The notes under the pieces are model-generated. The model saw nothing but the letters and a program-made list of their open reading frames with translations. It was not told where the DNA came from and did no database searches. A stretch of DNA of 64,000 nt from Pseudomonas sp. GCEP-101 (lineage in GTDB: Bacteria > Pseudomonadota > Gammaproteobacteria > Pseudomonadales > Pseudomonadaceae), in the NCBI RefSeq assembly GCF_025133575.1, contig NZ_CP104011.1, forward strand, positions 1,054,001 to 1,118,000. Direction: 5' to 3'. Position numbers and translations under genes: made by a program. This document shows, piece by piece, positions 37,703-46,486 of this stretch. Numbering within the stretch: the first letter of the stretch is position 1; each line of letters begins with the position of its first letter.

Positions 37703-38530
37703 ATGAAAGACAGACAGGCCGCCATCGCCAGAGAACTCAATGTGCAGCCGCCCTTCCAGTCCGACGCCGAGTTGCAGGCCGAGGTCCAGCGCCGCATTCG
37801 CTTCATCCAGGATTGCCTGAAGGGTTCGGGCATGAAGACCCTGGTGCTGGGCATCAGCGGCGGTGTCGACTCGCTCACCGCCGGCCTGCTCTGCCAACGC
37901 GCCGTGGAGGGCCTGCGCGCCGAGACCGGCAACCAGGACTACCGCTTTCTCGCCGTGCGCCTGCCGTACAACGTGCAGGGCGACGAGCAGGACGCCCAGG
38001 ATTCCGTGGACGTCATCGCCCCCGACGAGCGCCACACCGTGAACATCGGCCCGGCTGTGCAGGCGCTGGCTGCCCAGACCCAGGCCCTGGAAGGCCTCGC
38101 CCCGGCCACCCGCGACTTCGCCCTGGGCAACACCAAGGCGCGCGTGCGCATGGTCGCCCAGTACACCATTGCCAACGCCCGTGCCGGCCTGGTCGTCGGC
38201 ACCGACCACGCCGCCGAGGCGGTGATGGGCTTCTTCACCAAGTTCGGCGACGGCGCCTGCGATCTCGCCCCCCTCACCGGCCTGGTGAAGAACCAGGTGC
38301 GCAGCATCGCCCGCAGCCTGGGCGCACCGGAGCACCTGGTGGAGAAAGTGCCGACCGCCGACCTCGAAGACCTCGCCCCCGGCAAGCCGGACGAGCACGC
38401 CCACGGCGTGACCTACAAGGAAATCGACGCCTTCCTGCACGGCCAGGACGTCGGCCAGGAAGCCTTCGACATCATCGTCCGCACCTTCGAGAAGACCCGC
38501 CACAAGCGCGCCCTGCCCATCGCGCCGTAA
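37703..38530 (+). CDS. nadE: NH3-dependent NAD synthetase NadE
   Basis: 275 residues, the ammonia-dependent short form without glutaminase domain. ATP-pyrophosphatase P-loop GISGGVDS (residues 50-57), [26 protein letters not shown] and the C-terminal HKRALPIAP motif. Converts nicotinate adenine dinucleotide to NAD. AGGAG is upstream; third gene of the salvage operon, 33 bases after pncB. Confidence 0.97.
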   Translation: MKDRQAAIARELNVQPPFQSDAELQAEVQRRIRFIQDCLKGSGMKTLVLGISGGVDSLTAGLLCQRAVEGLRAETGNQDYRFLAVRLPYNVQGDEQDAQDSVDVIAPDERHTVNIGPAVQALAAQTQALEGLAPATRDFALGNTKARVRMVAQYTIANARAGLVVGTDHAAEAVMGFFTKFGDGACDLAPLTGLVKNQVRSIARSLGAPEHLVEKVPTADLEDLAPGKPDEHAHGVTYKEIDAFLHGQDVGQEAFDIIVRTFEKTRHKRALPIAP

Positions 38531-38543
38531 GCACGCGGCGACC

Positions 38544-38571
38544 GGCGGCGCGGGAGCGATCCCGCGCCGCC
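38544..38571. terminator. Hairpin between convergent nadE and trhA
   Basis: GGCGGCGCGGGA, tetraloop GCGA, TCCCGCGCCGCC: perfect 12-bp stem with a GNRA loop, without T-tract. Likely transcript-end or stabilising structure for both genes. Confidence 0.65.
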
Positions 38572-38576
38572 TGGGT

Positions 38577-39203
38577 TCAGTGCTGGGGAATGACGTAGCG
38601 CCAGATGGCGATGAAGTGCAGCAGGCTGCCGGCGATCACGAACAGGTGCCAGATGCCGTGCCAGTGGCGGAAGCGGCTGTCATAGGCGAAGAAGATAATG
38701 CCGATGGTGTAGCAGGCGCCGCCGCCCACCAGCCAGGCGAAGCCCGCGCCGCCCAGCGCGCGGTACAGCGGCCCGACCGCGATCAGCACGATCCAGCCCA
38801 TCACCGCATAAATGATGATCGACAGCACCCGCGCCTCGGAGCGCGGCTTGATCTCCTGCAGCATGCCGATCACCGCCATCGTCCAGACGATGCCGAACAG
38901 CGTCCAGCCCCAGGGCCCCCGCAGCGTCACCAGGCAAAAGGGCGTGTAGCTGCCGGCGATCAGCAGGTAGATCGAGAGGTGATCGAGCTTGCGCAGGATC
39001 ACCTTCGCCCGCCCGCGCACGCTGTGGTAGAGCGTCGAGATGCTGTAGAGCAGGGTCAGTGTCGTGCCGTACACCGCCACGCTGACGATGCGCAGCGGCT
39101 CGCCCACCAGGCTGGTCGACACCAGCAGCCAGATGCCGCCCACCAGCGCCAGCACGGCGCCGATCAGGTGGGTCCAGGCGTTGAAGCGTTCACCGTGGTA
39201 CAT
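38577..39203 (-). CDS. trhA: TrhA/hemolysin III (PAQR) family membrane protein
   Basis: 208 residues, seven hydrophobic segments. Family landmarks: HLIGAVLALVGGIWLL near the N-terminus, STLYHSVRGRAK and DHLSIYLLIAGSYTPF, and the C-terminal GIWHLFVIAGSLLHFIAIW with the metal-binding histidines. Members affect membrane energetics or fluidity; true hemolysis is doubtful. Start codon ATG at 39203 with GTACCACGG upstream. Confidence 0.92.
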   Translation of the reverse strand: MYHGERFNAWTHLIGAVLALVGGIWLLVSTSLVGEPLRIVSVAVYGTTLTLLYSISTLYHSVRGRAKVILRKLDHLSIYLLIAGSYTPFCLVTLRGPWGWTLFGIVWTMAVIGMLQEIKPRSEARVLSIIIYAVMGWIVLIAVGPLYRALGGAGFAWLVGGGACYTIGIIFFAYDSRFRHWHGIWHLFVIAGSLLHFIAIWRYVIPQH

Positions 39204-39272
39204 GGGTCCCCCGTTTCGATTTCAACCACGCAACACTCGACTCCCATTTATGAAATAAAAACCGTGAAAGAA

Positions 39273-39297
39273 AAAGCCCGACCAAGGGTCGGGCTTT
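39273..39297. terminator. Terminator of azurin gene
   Basis: AAAGCCCGACC, AAG loop, GGTCGGGCTTT flanked by A and T; lies between trhA and the 3' end of azu. Confidence 0.88.
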
Positions 39298-39328
39298 CTC
39301 GATCAGCCAACTTCCGAAGAAAGCCGGA

Positions 39329-39775
39329 TCACTTCACGGCCAGCGTGCCCTTCATCATGGCCGAGTGGCCCGGGAAGGAGCAGAAGAAGGCGTATTCGTC
39401 GCCAGCCTTGAGCTTGGACACATCGAAGGTCACCGAGTCCTTCTCGCCGGAGCCGATGATCTTGGTGTGGGCGATCACGCGGGTGTCGCCATCCTTGATG
39501 TAGTTCTTGTCCAGACCGGCGGCCATGCCATCGGTCACCACGCCCTGCATGTCGGCGGCGGTGGTCAGCACCCAGTTATGGCCCATGACGTTCTTCGGCA
39601 GGCTGCCCGGGTGGGAGAGGTTCACGGTGAAGGTCTTGCAGCTCTTGTCCACGGTGATGGCGTTGGTGCTGAACTGCATCTGGTCGTTGCCCTGGATGTC
39701 CACGGAGCATTCGGCGGCCAGCAGCGGGGCACTGAACAGGCCAAGCAGGGATACAGCGGCGAGTTTACGGAACAT
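39329..39775 (-). CDS. azu: Azurin, periplasmic blue copper protein
   Basis: 148 residues with a 20-residue signal peptide ([11 protein letters not shown]); mature protein 128 residues as in P. aeruginosa azurin. Copper ligands are visible: His46 in MGHNWVL, Cys112 and His117 in [11 protein letters not shown] and Met121 in the same stretch; the Cys3-Cys26 disulfide is present (ECSVD, DKSCKTF). Electron carrier in the periplasm for nitrite reductase or peroxidase. AGGAGG precedes the ATG. An FNR/ANR-like box lies upstream. Confidence 0.98.
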   Translation of the reverse strand: MFRKLAAVSLLGLFSAPLLAAECSVDIQGNDQMQFSTNAITVDKSCKTFTVNLSHPGSLPKNVMGHNWVLTTAADMQGVVTDGMAAGLDKNYIKDGDTRVIAHTKIIGSGEKDSVTFDVSKLKAGDEYAFFCSFPGHSAMMKGTLAVK

Positions 39776-39846
39776 GACATGCCTCCTAGGCAGGTTGGGC
39801 GGAGAATCCTGAAGGGGAAGACTGCCCGAACGCGATCGGGGTTCCC

Positions 39847-39860
39847 CTGATCTGCATCAA
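39847..39860 (-). promoter_or_regulatory. ANR (FNR-type) box upstream of azu
   Basis: On the minus strand TTGATGCAGATCAG, one mismatch from TTGAT-N4-ATCAA, about 72 bases before the azurin start. ANR control of azurin is established in P. aeruginosa. Confidence 0.75.
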
Positions 39861-39984
39861 GTGGCGTTCCGCCACGTGCGAAGCCTTGAACTGTCTATCA
39901 GGCCGATCAGCGCAATCAACGAGGCAGAACAGCGCACCCCGCCTAGCATAGACCCCATCCCCCGGCCCAACAGGAGTTCGCGCC

Positions 39985-40065
39985 ATGCACCGTCTTGCTC
40001 TGTTACAAAGTCTCCTCGCCTGCTACGCCTTGGGCGCCTCCGGCGGTGGCTGCCAGCGCGACTGA
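39985..40065 (+). CDS. Possible 26-residue peptide with strong ribosome site
   Basis: ATG at 39985 has CAGGAG seven bases upstream and opens a 26-codon frame: a short basic start MHR, a hydrophobic stretch LALLQSLLACYALGA, then a Gly-rich end GGGCQRD. The pattern resembles a tiny signal-like or lipoprotein peptide, or a leader peptide for the LOG gene 75 bases downstream. No independent proof that it is translated. Confidence 0.35.
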   Translation: MHRLALLQSLLACYALGASGGGCQRD

Positions 40066-40140
40066 TTTCGGCTTGGTCGCCCTCCTCGCAACCGGTAACC
40101 TGTCGGCCTGCACAACCCGGCCTGCACCACGAGGACAGCC

Positions 40141-40728
40141 ATGACCTTGCGTTCCATCTGCGTATTCTGCGGCGCCAGCCCCGGCGCCACCCCGATCTAC
40201 CAGGAAGCTGCCGAAGCCCTGGGCCGCCACCTCGCCGAGAATGGCATCCAGCTGGTCTACGGCGGCGGCGCCGTGGGGCTGATGGGCATGGTCGCCAATG
40301 CCGCTTTGGCCGCCGGCGGCGAGGTCATCGGCATCATCCCGCAGAGCCTGAAGGACGCCGAAGTCGGGCATAACGGCCTCACGCGCCTGGAAGTGGTGGA
40401 CGGCATGCACGCGCGCAAGGCGCGCATGGCCGAGCTGAGCGACGCCTTCATCGCCCTGCCGGGCGGCCTGGGTACCCTCGAAGAGCTGTTCGAGGTGTGG
40501 ACCTGGGGCCAGCTGGGCTACCACGCCAAGCCGCTGGGCCTGCTGGAAGTGAACGGTTTCTTCGACCCGCTGCTGACCTTCCTCGACCACCTGGTGCAGG
40601 AGCGCTTCGTGCGCCAGCCGCACCGCGACATGCTGCAACGCGCCGCCTCGCCGGCCGAACTGGTCAGTGCCCTGGCCGCCTGGAAGCCCCTGGCCGCGCC
40701 GAAATGGGTGGACCGCACGCCCACCTGA
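40141..40728 (+). CDS. LOG-family cytokinin riboside 5'-monophosphate phosphoribohydrolase
   Basis: 195 residues, Rossmann-like TIGR00730 family. Starts [17 protein letters not shown]; the nucleotide-binding GGGAVGLMG and the diagnostic [12 protein letters not shown] (about 107-118) are intact. The family cleaves N6-modified AMP or AMP to the base and ribose 5-phosphate. Equivalent of PA4923, beside azurin as in PAO1. Ends four bases from the convergent pilE-like gene. Confidence 0.93.
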   Translation: MTLRSICVFCGASPGATPIYQEAAEALGRHLAENGIQLVYGGGAVGLMGMVANAALAAGGEVIGIIPQSLKDAEVGHNGLTRLEVVDGMHARKARMAELSDAFIALPGGLGTLEELFEVWTWGQLGYHAKPLGLLEVNGFFDPLLTFLDHLVQERFVRQPHRDMLQRAASPAELVSALAAWKPLAAPKWVDRTPT

Positions 40729-40732
40729 TCCG

Positions 40733-41122
40733 TTACCAGCAGCGCTCCATGGCCGCGCCACGGAGCCCGCTGCTGGCCAGCGTCAGCATCCCGCAGGCAT
40801 CCTGCGCCATCGCGCCGACCGGCACCGCCTGCAGCACATAGCCCGACTCGTCAGGGCCACTGGCGAAGCCCAGGCGGTAGAACGCTTTCGCCGCCTCCCG
40901 GGGCGACTGGTCGAACGCCAGCGTGGCGCCCACATAGGTCCCGCGGCTGGTGTAGAAGCGCTCCAGCGCTTGCGCCAGCTCCACCAGCGACTTCTGCGCA
41001 TCCACCCGGCGCACGCGCTGGATGTGCTCCTGATAGGTCGGCACGGCGATGCCCAGCAGGATACCCATCAGGCACAGGCCAACCAGCAGCTCCACCAGGG
41101 TAAAACCGCCCATCCGCCTCAT
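40733..41122 (-). CDS. pilE: Type IV pilin-like minor pilin PilE
   Basis: 129 residues. Prepilin signature MGG-FTLVELLVGLCLMGILLGIAVPTYQEH: cleavage after Gly, N-methyl-Phe +1 and Glu +5. Short pilin-like globular domain with two cysteines (DACG and the penultimate ERCW) forming the D-region loop. ATG overlaps the pilY1 stop (ATGA at 41119-41122). Last gene of the minor pilin operon. Confidence 0.9.
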   Translation of the reverse strand: MRRMGGFTLVELLVGLCLMGILLGIAVPTYQEHIQRVRRVDAQKSLVELAQALERFYTSRGTYVGATLAFDQSPREAAKAFYRLGFASGPDESGYVLQAVPVGAMAQDACGMLTLASSGLRGAAMERCW

Positions 41123-44100
41123 CGCGACTCCCACCAGGCCTTGCGCCCGCCGCCCTTGGGCAGGTCGACGGCCTCGCTATGCGGCCGGCCGTCGCGATCC
41201 ACCCCGAGGATGCGCCAAGTGCCGCCCGGGTCAGCCTGGAGCAGCACGGCACCCGCCGGCTGCGCCAGGTCGTCGTTGGGCGACGGCAAACGCGCCGCCA
41301 GCCGTTCTCCGGAGCCAAGGTCGAGGATCATCCACGCATGCACGAGCGGGTCGGCGCAGGGGTCGGCTCCTGGCGCCATCAGGTTGAACAGTACCCACCT
41401 CCCGTCGCGGGCCTGCGGCTGCTCCACCAGGCGCGAGCCATCCGCCGGCAGATCCAGGTACCAGCCCCGCACCGCGCGCTCGTCCGCAACAACCGGCACG
41501 GAACGAAGACTGGCCCGTCCGGCGATGGGCCGGCCATCATCGAGCACGCCATACAAGGTCTCGGTGTTTGCGGAGGCTTCGTCATCCCCCACGCGATAGA
41601 AACGCCCGCTGCCCAACAGCACCCGCACCTGGCCACTGCGGTCCAGCGCCGCCGTCACCGGCGCACTGATCGCCTGCGGGCTGCCATCCGGCGCCAGCGC
41701 GCGGAACAGCGGCTTGCCGGCCAGCGACGGCGTGATCGCCGACTCGCCGCCCTCCTCGCCCGCCAGGTCGACCCGCCAGAGATTGCCCAGGCTGTCGCCG
41801 ACGTACAGTCGATTGGCGGTTACGCCACCCAGGCTGCTGATCGCCGTCACCGGCCCGAGGTCGCCGGCATCGGGTAGAGAAATGCGCTTGAGCACATGGC
41901 CGTCCGCCGCATCGAGCAGCCAGATATCCCCGCCGCGCGTTGGCGGGTCCTTGGCGCCCGACGACACCGCCACCACGAACTTGCCCGACGCCAGGGCCAC
42001 CAGAACCGGCCGCCCCAGCGTGTAGCCGAGGTCTGCATGACTGAACTCCCAGAGCACGCTGCCGGCGCCTACCCGCTCCGGGTCGGTCACGTCCAGGGCG
42101 AACACGCTGTGGCCACCGGCACCAGTGGCGCCCACCAGCAAGGTTCGCCATTGCCCGCCGATCCAGGCATTGCCCACGGCCGGCGAGCCATCGACGTAAT
42201 AACGGTGTGCGTAGCCGGGCTCGGCCAGCTCACGCAGATGCCCCAGCACCGCCACCGGCACGTAGCCAAACAATTCGCGCCCGTCCCGCGCGTCGAAGCC
42301 GTGCAGCATGCCGTCGTTGGCGCCCACCGCCACCAGCGGCGCGCGTTGCTGGAAGAGCGCACTGGCAAGAAAGGCGCGGTAGCTGCTGCCCTGCGGCTCG
42401 GGCAACTCGGCGTAGGGCTGCGGATCGTGCCAGGCGTGCACCGGCTGCGATCCAACGATATCCCCCAACCGGCTGGCCCGCAGGCGGAATGGCGATGGGC
42501 TGCCGGATTCACGGCGCTCCTGCAGGCGCGACCCGCGCAGGTACGCCAGCAGCGATTCGCCCTGCACGGCGCCGAGCCTGCGGCGTTGCTCATCGTTCAA
42601 GGCGCTCCAGTCGAAGGGCATGCCCTCACGGGCGATCAGCGCGCCATCCGCCCCGGCCGTGGCGGGCCGCGCCGTAAGCAGGTTGCGCCCCGCCAGCTGC
42701 GCTTCGCTCAACGCGTCCAGCTGCTGCGCCGCCGACCACTGCGGCTGCCGCTCGCCCTCACGCCAGAGCTGCAGGTCGCCGCTCCAGTGCCGCCCCTCCA
42801 ACAGTGCGCTGAAGTACTCGCCGGGCTGGAGGCCTGCAGTGAACCGGCCGATGCTCCTGGGCTGATCGTCTGCCGTTTCGGCGAAGGCCTGTTTCAACTC
42901 ATCGCGCAGCCGCTCGGGGTCGGCGAGCGTCAGCAGATGGGCAGGCAAACCATTCGCCGCCTTCCACCAGGTTTCCGGCAGCGGTGACGTGCGTTCGAGG
43001 GTGTAGCCGCGCGGCATGGCAAACCCGCCGTACTGGGTCGCCAGCCAGAGGCCGCTCCCCTGCCCGGCGACCTCATGCGAAGCCGCCAGCCAATAGGTCG
43101 AAGCACTTTGCCGGCCCGGCAGGTCCGGGCGCAGATCGCGCACATGGGCGTCATAGGCCAGCCCCGCCAGGGCCAGTGCGGCAGCAGAGCCCGCACTGCC
43201 GTGCATCCGTGCGACCCGCTGCGCCGCCTGGGCCGTTTCCGGATCAGCCGAGCCGAGCAGGCTCGTGCCAGGCTCACCCGCCCCCGCGCCGCCCACCCCG
43301 AGAATGGCGTTGCGCTGGCAGGCGAAGGTGAGCGGATCGGCATGACCATCCACATGACGCAGGTAGCGCGCCGCGGCCTGCAGCAAATCGCCCAACTCAT
43401 CGAACGGCCGCAGCCCGGATTCGTCGAAGCGGTTGAGCTGCGTGATGCCCCCTGTCTGCCGCGCCAGGAATACCCCGGTCTGCGCCGACCACTCTTTCTG
43501 CGGATTGTCTTGCCCATCCGCCAACCAGGGGCCGACGAACCGTTGCGGGGCGCGCAGCAGATCGCCCGCCGCCTGCCCGTCCCGGCCGAAGACACTGAAA
43601 CGCAGGCGCTCCGCGTACTGTTGCAGCAGCCCTTCGGGCTTGTAGTGCTCGCCGTAGCGCTGGCAGTTGCGCTCCAGCTGACCGGCAAGGCACACCTGCA
43701 CGCGTACCGGCAGCCGGTAGGTCATCGCCGGCTGCAACGGCTCGCCGGGCAGCAACTCCTGCGGCTCAGCGGGAAAATCAGCGCTGCGGCTGAGCAGCAG
43801 GCTGCGCTCCTGCCCGGCGATGCGCAGGTGCAGACTACTGCCGGAAAACGGCGTGGCTCCAGCCACCGCGTCCAGCGGCAGGCTGCGATCCGGGAATGCC
43901 ACCGACGTTGGCGGGCTCCGTCCCTTCTGCAGCACCGTCAGCCCAGCGCTGTCGAGGAAGCGGTCGCCGCCGGTCAGGACCGCACGGTAGACATCGATCG
44001 TCTGCGCCGTTGCCCAGTTGAGGAAGTTGCCGCTCCACGCCTGCCGGCAGACATGGGCCAGGGCCGGGCCGAGGGGTTGAAAGTAGCGTTCCGCCTCGGC

Positions 44101-44346
44101 CTCGCCCCGGCGGTAGACGTAGCACTTGTCCGGGTCGAAGTAACCGATGTAGCGCTCCCCGGCAGAATACGTGGCGCTCGGATTCGCGGCCGCCGCCTGC
44201 GCCGCCTCAGCCGAGGACGGCAACAGCAACAGATTGCCCGGCGCACCGCTGGCGACCTGCAGCGGAACCTGGCTGACCGGCGCCGCGCGGAGCGGGCACG
44301 CCAGGATGGCCCCGAGTAATACGGCGCACAGACTTGCGAATTTCAC
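41119..44346 (-). CDS. pilY1: PilY1-like pilus tip/assembly protein
   Basis: 1075 residues, signal peptide to about residue 22 (ACPLRAA). C-terminal half is the PilC/PilY1 beta-propeller (DIVGSQPVHAWH, VGANDGMLHGFDARDGRELFGYVP, HRYYVDGSPAVGNAW, TLLVGATGAGGHSVFALDV). The N-terminal half keeps PilY1 features (RYIGYFDPDKCYVY) but the integrin-type von Willebrand MIDAS (DxSxS) is not visible, the corresponding stretch being GNLLLLPSSAEAA. The calcium-loop position before LYVGDSLGNLWRVDL lacks the acidic DxDxDG pattern. The third of three GTG codons (44346) best fits the AGGAGG. Slightly shorter than PAO1 PilY1 (about 1160). Confidence 0.9.
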   Translation of the reverse strand: MKFASLCAVLLGAILACPLRAAPVSQVPLQVASGAPGNLLLLPSSAEAAQAAAANPSATYSAGERYIGYFDPDKCYVYRRGEAEAERYFQPLGPALAHVCRQAWSGNFLNWATAQTIDVYRAVLTGGDRFLDSAGLTVLQKGRSPPTSVAFPDRSLPLDAVAGATPFSGSSLHLRIAGQERSLLLSRSADFPAEPQELLPGEPLQPAMTYRLPVRVQVCLAGQLERNCQRYGEHYKPEGLLQQYAERLRFSVFGRDGQAAGDLLRAPQRFVGPWLADGQDNPQKEWSAQTGVFLARQTGGITQLNRFDESGLRPFDELGDLLQAAARYLRHVDGHADPLTFACQRNAILGVGGAGAGEPGTSLLGSADPETAQAAQRVARMHGSAGSAAALALAGLAYDAHVRDLRPDLPGRQSASTYWLAASHEVAGQGSGLWLATQYGGFAMPRGYTLERTSPLPETWWKAANGLPAHLLTLADPERLRDELKQAFAETADDQPRSIGRFTAGLQPGEYFSALLEGRHWSGDLQLWREGERQPQWSAAQQLDALSEAQLAGRNLLTARPATAGADGALIAREGMPFDWSALNDEQRRRLGAVQGESLLAYLRGSRLQERRESGSPSPFRLRASRLGDIVGSQPVHAWHDPQPYAELPEPQGSSYRAFLASALFQQRAPLVAVGANDGMLHGFDARDGRELFGYVPVAVLGHLRELAEPGYAHRYYVDGSPAVGNAWIGGQWRTLLVGATGAGGHSVFALDVTDPERVGAGSVLWEFSHADLGYTLGRPVLVALASGKFVVAVSSGAKDPPTRGGDIWLLDAADGHVLKRISLPDAGDLGPVTAISSLGGVTANRLYVGDSLGNLWRVDLAGEEGGESAITPSLAGKPLFRALAPDGSPQAISAPVTAALDRSGQVRVLLGSGRFYRVGDDEASANTETLYGVLDDGRPIAGRASLRSVPVVADERAVRGWYLDLPADGSRLVEQPQARDGRWVLFNLMAPGADPCADPLVHAWMILDLGSGERLAARLPSPNDDLAQPAGAVLLQADPGGTWRILGVDRDGRPHSEAVDLPKGGGRKAWWESR

Positions 44347-44365
44347 CACCACCTCCTGTTTGCCG

Positions 44366-44839
44366 TCACCGGATGAAGTAGATGCTGTTCACGCGAACGC
44401 TGGAGATCGGCGCACCCGACGGCTGTCGGCGTGCGCCGAAGCCGGTCGCGCGCACCTCGATGGCCACGCCGTTGGCCGCCGCGCCCTTGCCGACCTCCAG
44501 ACCGTCGCTGGGCAGCCAGCGCAGGAAGCGCAGCCGGTACACCGGCGCCGCCGCGCCTTCGGCAAAGCCAACGACGACGCCATCGGTGTCGTAAGCGGAC
44601 GCCTCGACGCCGCCACGCCGGCGGATATCGCGGGCCGCCGCCTCGCCCGCGCGCAGCGCCACTTCCGCCGCCTGCAGTGCGCCCTGCCGATCACGCAGAT
44701 TGCCGGCCATGCGCTCCTCCAACTGCACCATGCGCATGCCCGCCAGACCGACGAGGGTGAGCAGCACCAGCATGACCAGCGACACCAGCAACACCGCGCC
44801 GCGCGCTGATCCTCGGGACATCGAACGGCGCCTCGTCAT
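44366..44839 (-). CDS. pilX: Minor pilin PilX
   Basis: 157 residues. Short basic leader then RGAVLLVSLVMLVLLTLVGLAGMRMVQLEERM, the typical PilX N-terminal helix: Gly before the cleavage site is replaced by the ARGAVLL context and Glu +5 is not obvious, as in many PilX. C-terminal part has IEVRATGFG. The stop lies 19 bases before pilY1. ATG overlaps the pilW stop (ATGA 44836-44839). Confidence 0.85.
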   Translation of the reverse strand: MTRRRSMSRGSARGAVLLVSLVMLVLLTLVGLAGMRMVQLEERMAGNLRDRQGALQAAEVALRAGEAAARDIRRRGGVEASAYDTDGVVVGFAEGAAAPVYRLRFLRWLPSDGLEVGKGAAANGVAIEVRATGFGARRQPSGAPISSVRVNSIYFIR

Positions 44840-45771
44840 GGCGGGAGGTTCCGCAGCGCGATGGTGCTGCCCATCACCAGGCGCAGCCTGCGCTCCGCGT
44901 TAGGTGCCAGGGTCCGGCCGTCGAACGCTAACGATGCAGGCGCCTCGTCAACGTCACGGGCCTGGCTCTGCAACAGCAGGCTGACGCGCACCGTGCGCAC
45001 CCGCGGCCAATCCCCGGCCGCCATTTCCCTGGCTGCCTTGTAGGTCGACACCACCTCACTGTTCGCCCCCGCTACGCCGTAGCGCAGGCTCATGCCGGCG
45101 ACGCCGGTCACCAGTTCACTGGTCTGCTTGTCGAGGTTGTCGCTGTTTTCAGTGACGAACAGCCCTGTCGTTCCATCGTCGTTGCGACGCACCCAGTAGA
45201 TGGCGTAGCGGTAGGGGTAGACCCGCGTGGCAGGGGCCAGGAAGTGCTCCAGCGAACGATCCGCAAGCAGGCTCGATGCGTTGCCGGCATTGCGCATCAG
45301 CAGGCAGGACTGTTGGTCGCTGAGCAGGTAGACAGCCCCAGCCACCACACTGCCTGCGGCGAGTGTCAGGCGATTGCCAGCAATCGATTTCGTCTCGACG
45401 GTCGAAGCGGAGGCGAGGCGCAGCAGCAACGCGTCGGTATTGGCCAAGCGCCCGGCCGGCACCCAGGCGGCAGCCGACATGCCGGGGGCATACCCCTCGA
45501 TGCCGGATTGCTCCAGTGCGAACAGCGCACCTTCTGCTCCACAGGCGTTGACCAGCCCGCCTGGGCAGGCCCCCGTGAAGCCGGCGCTGCGCAGGTCCTG
45601 CGCCATGGCTTCCAGCGCGAAGCGCCCGGTCTCCTGCAGTTCGGCCAGGGCCACGCTGGCCTGATAGCTGCGCTTGCTGCTCAGGACGACCTGAATGACA
45701 CCCGCCAGGAGCAGCAGGCCGAGCGCCGTGGCGACCAGCAGCTCCACCAGCGACAGCCCGCGCTGGCGCAT
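44836..45771 (-). CDS. pilW: Minor pilin PilW
   Basis: 311 residues. Prepilin leader MRQRG-LSLVELLVATALGLLLLAGVIQVVLSSKRSY with Glu +5, then a long globular domain (QDLRSAGFTGACPGG, ETKSIAGNRLTLA). Chosen ATG at 45771 begins at the leader, one base after the pilV stop; the frame extends 21 codons upstream without pilin character. Confidence 0.92.
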   Translation of the reverse strand: MRQRGLSLVELLVATALGLLLLAGVIQVVLSSKRSYQASVALAELQETGRFALEAMAQDLRSAGFTGACPGGLVNACGAEGALFALEQSGIEGYAPGMSAAAWVPAGRLANTDALLLRLASASTVETKSIAGNRLTLAAGSVVAGAVYLLSDQQSCLLMRNAGNASSLLADRSLEHFLAPATRVYPYRYAIYWVRRNDDGTTGLFVTENSDNLDKQTSELVTGVAGMSLRYGVAGANSEVVSTYKAAREMAAGDWPRVRTVRVSLLLQSQARDVDEAPASLAFDGRTLAPNAERRLRLVMGSTIALRNLPP

Positions 45772-45772
45772 G

Positions 45773-46246
45773 TCACAGCCCTGCCCGATAGACGAACGTC
45801 TCCCGACCATCGCCCGGCGCTTCCAAGCGGTCACGGGCGCGGCGATCGTTCCAGCGGACGGAGATCAGCGCGCTGAACAACTCCCCGCTGCGGCTCACTT
45901 GCACCGAGCCGCTGCCCGTCCCGCCGAGCGTCTCGCAGACCGCGGCCAACCACTGGCCGAGGTCGAGTTGCGCCCGCGTCGAGCCGGCTGCTTTCGGGCA
46001 TCCGCCTGCTACCTCGGCGAAGCCCGTGTCATAGGCCCCCGCGCGGGCGGCGTCCGGATTGGCGCGCAGCAGATCGGCCATCTCGCCGGCCAGCCAGGAG
46101 GCCTGGGAGCGATGCAGCGCGCTGTAGCCAGCGGCAATCCCAGCATTCTGCAGCCCCGCCATCCCCAGCAAACCGATGCCGAGGATCAGCACCGAAACCA
46201 GCACCTCCACCAGGGTGAATCCTTCACTGCGCTTGCCGCCATCCAT
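45773..46246 (-). CDS. pilV: Minor pilin PilV
   Basis: 157 residues. Leader MDGGKRSEG then FTLVEVLVSVLILGIGLLGMAGLQ with Phe +1 and Glu +5. Acidic/neutral globular domain with two cysteines (GGCPKA, AAVCETLGG). First gene of pilV-pilW-pilX-pilY1-pilE; no fimU/fimT precedes it. The 196 bases between it and the mscS terminator must hold the promoter, which I could not identify. Confidence 0.92.
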   Translation of the reverse strand: MDGGKRSEGFTLVEVLVSVLILGIGLLGMAGLQNAGIAAGYSALHRSQASWLAGEMADLLRANPDAARAGAYDTGFAEVAGGCPKAAGSTRAQLDLGQWLAAVCETLGGTGSGSVQVSRSGELFSALISVRWNDRRARDRLEAPGDGRETFVYRAGL

Positions 46247-46443
46247 GCTCGTGCCTCGCCGGGGGTAGACACTCAGAGTGCAAGCCGTGTAGCGGAGCAG
46301 TCAGCCAGACGATGGCTGGGAGAAGTTAGGGAAAAATCCGCCAGCCGACCGGGATCGAGCGTGCAACTAGGACGGCGTCCGAAGTACGACGCGCCTCATG
46401 CGTTCAGCCCGCCATCCGCCCCAGCGGGCCACGCCGGAAAAAG

Positions 46444-46469
46444 AAAAGGCCACCTACCGGTGGCCTTTT
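46444..46469. terminator. Terminator of the MscS gene
   Basis: AAAAGGCCACC, TACC loop, GGTGGCCTTTT, 18 bases beyond the mscS stop. Confidence 0.9.
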
Positions 46470-46486
46470 GCATGGGCGCGTAAGCC

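Noticed and set aside
40733..46246. Prophage or integrative element carrying the pilin genes
   Set aside because: No integrase, phage gene, direct repeats or clear base-composition break was found at either edge; the insertion is inferred only from synteny.
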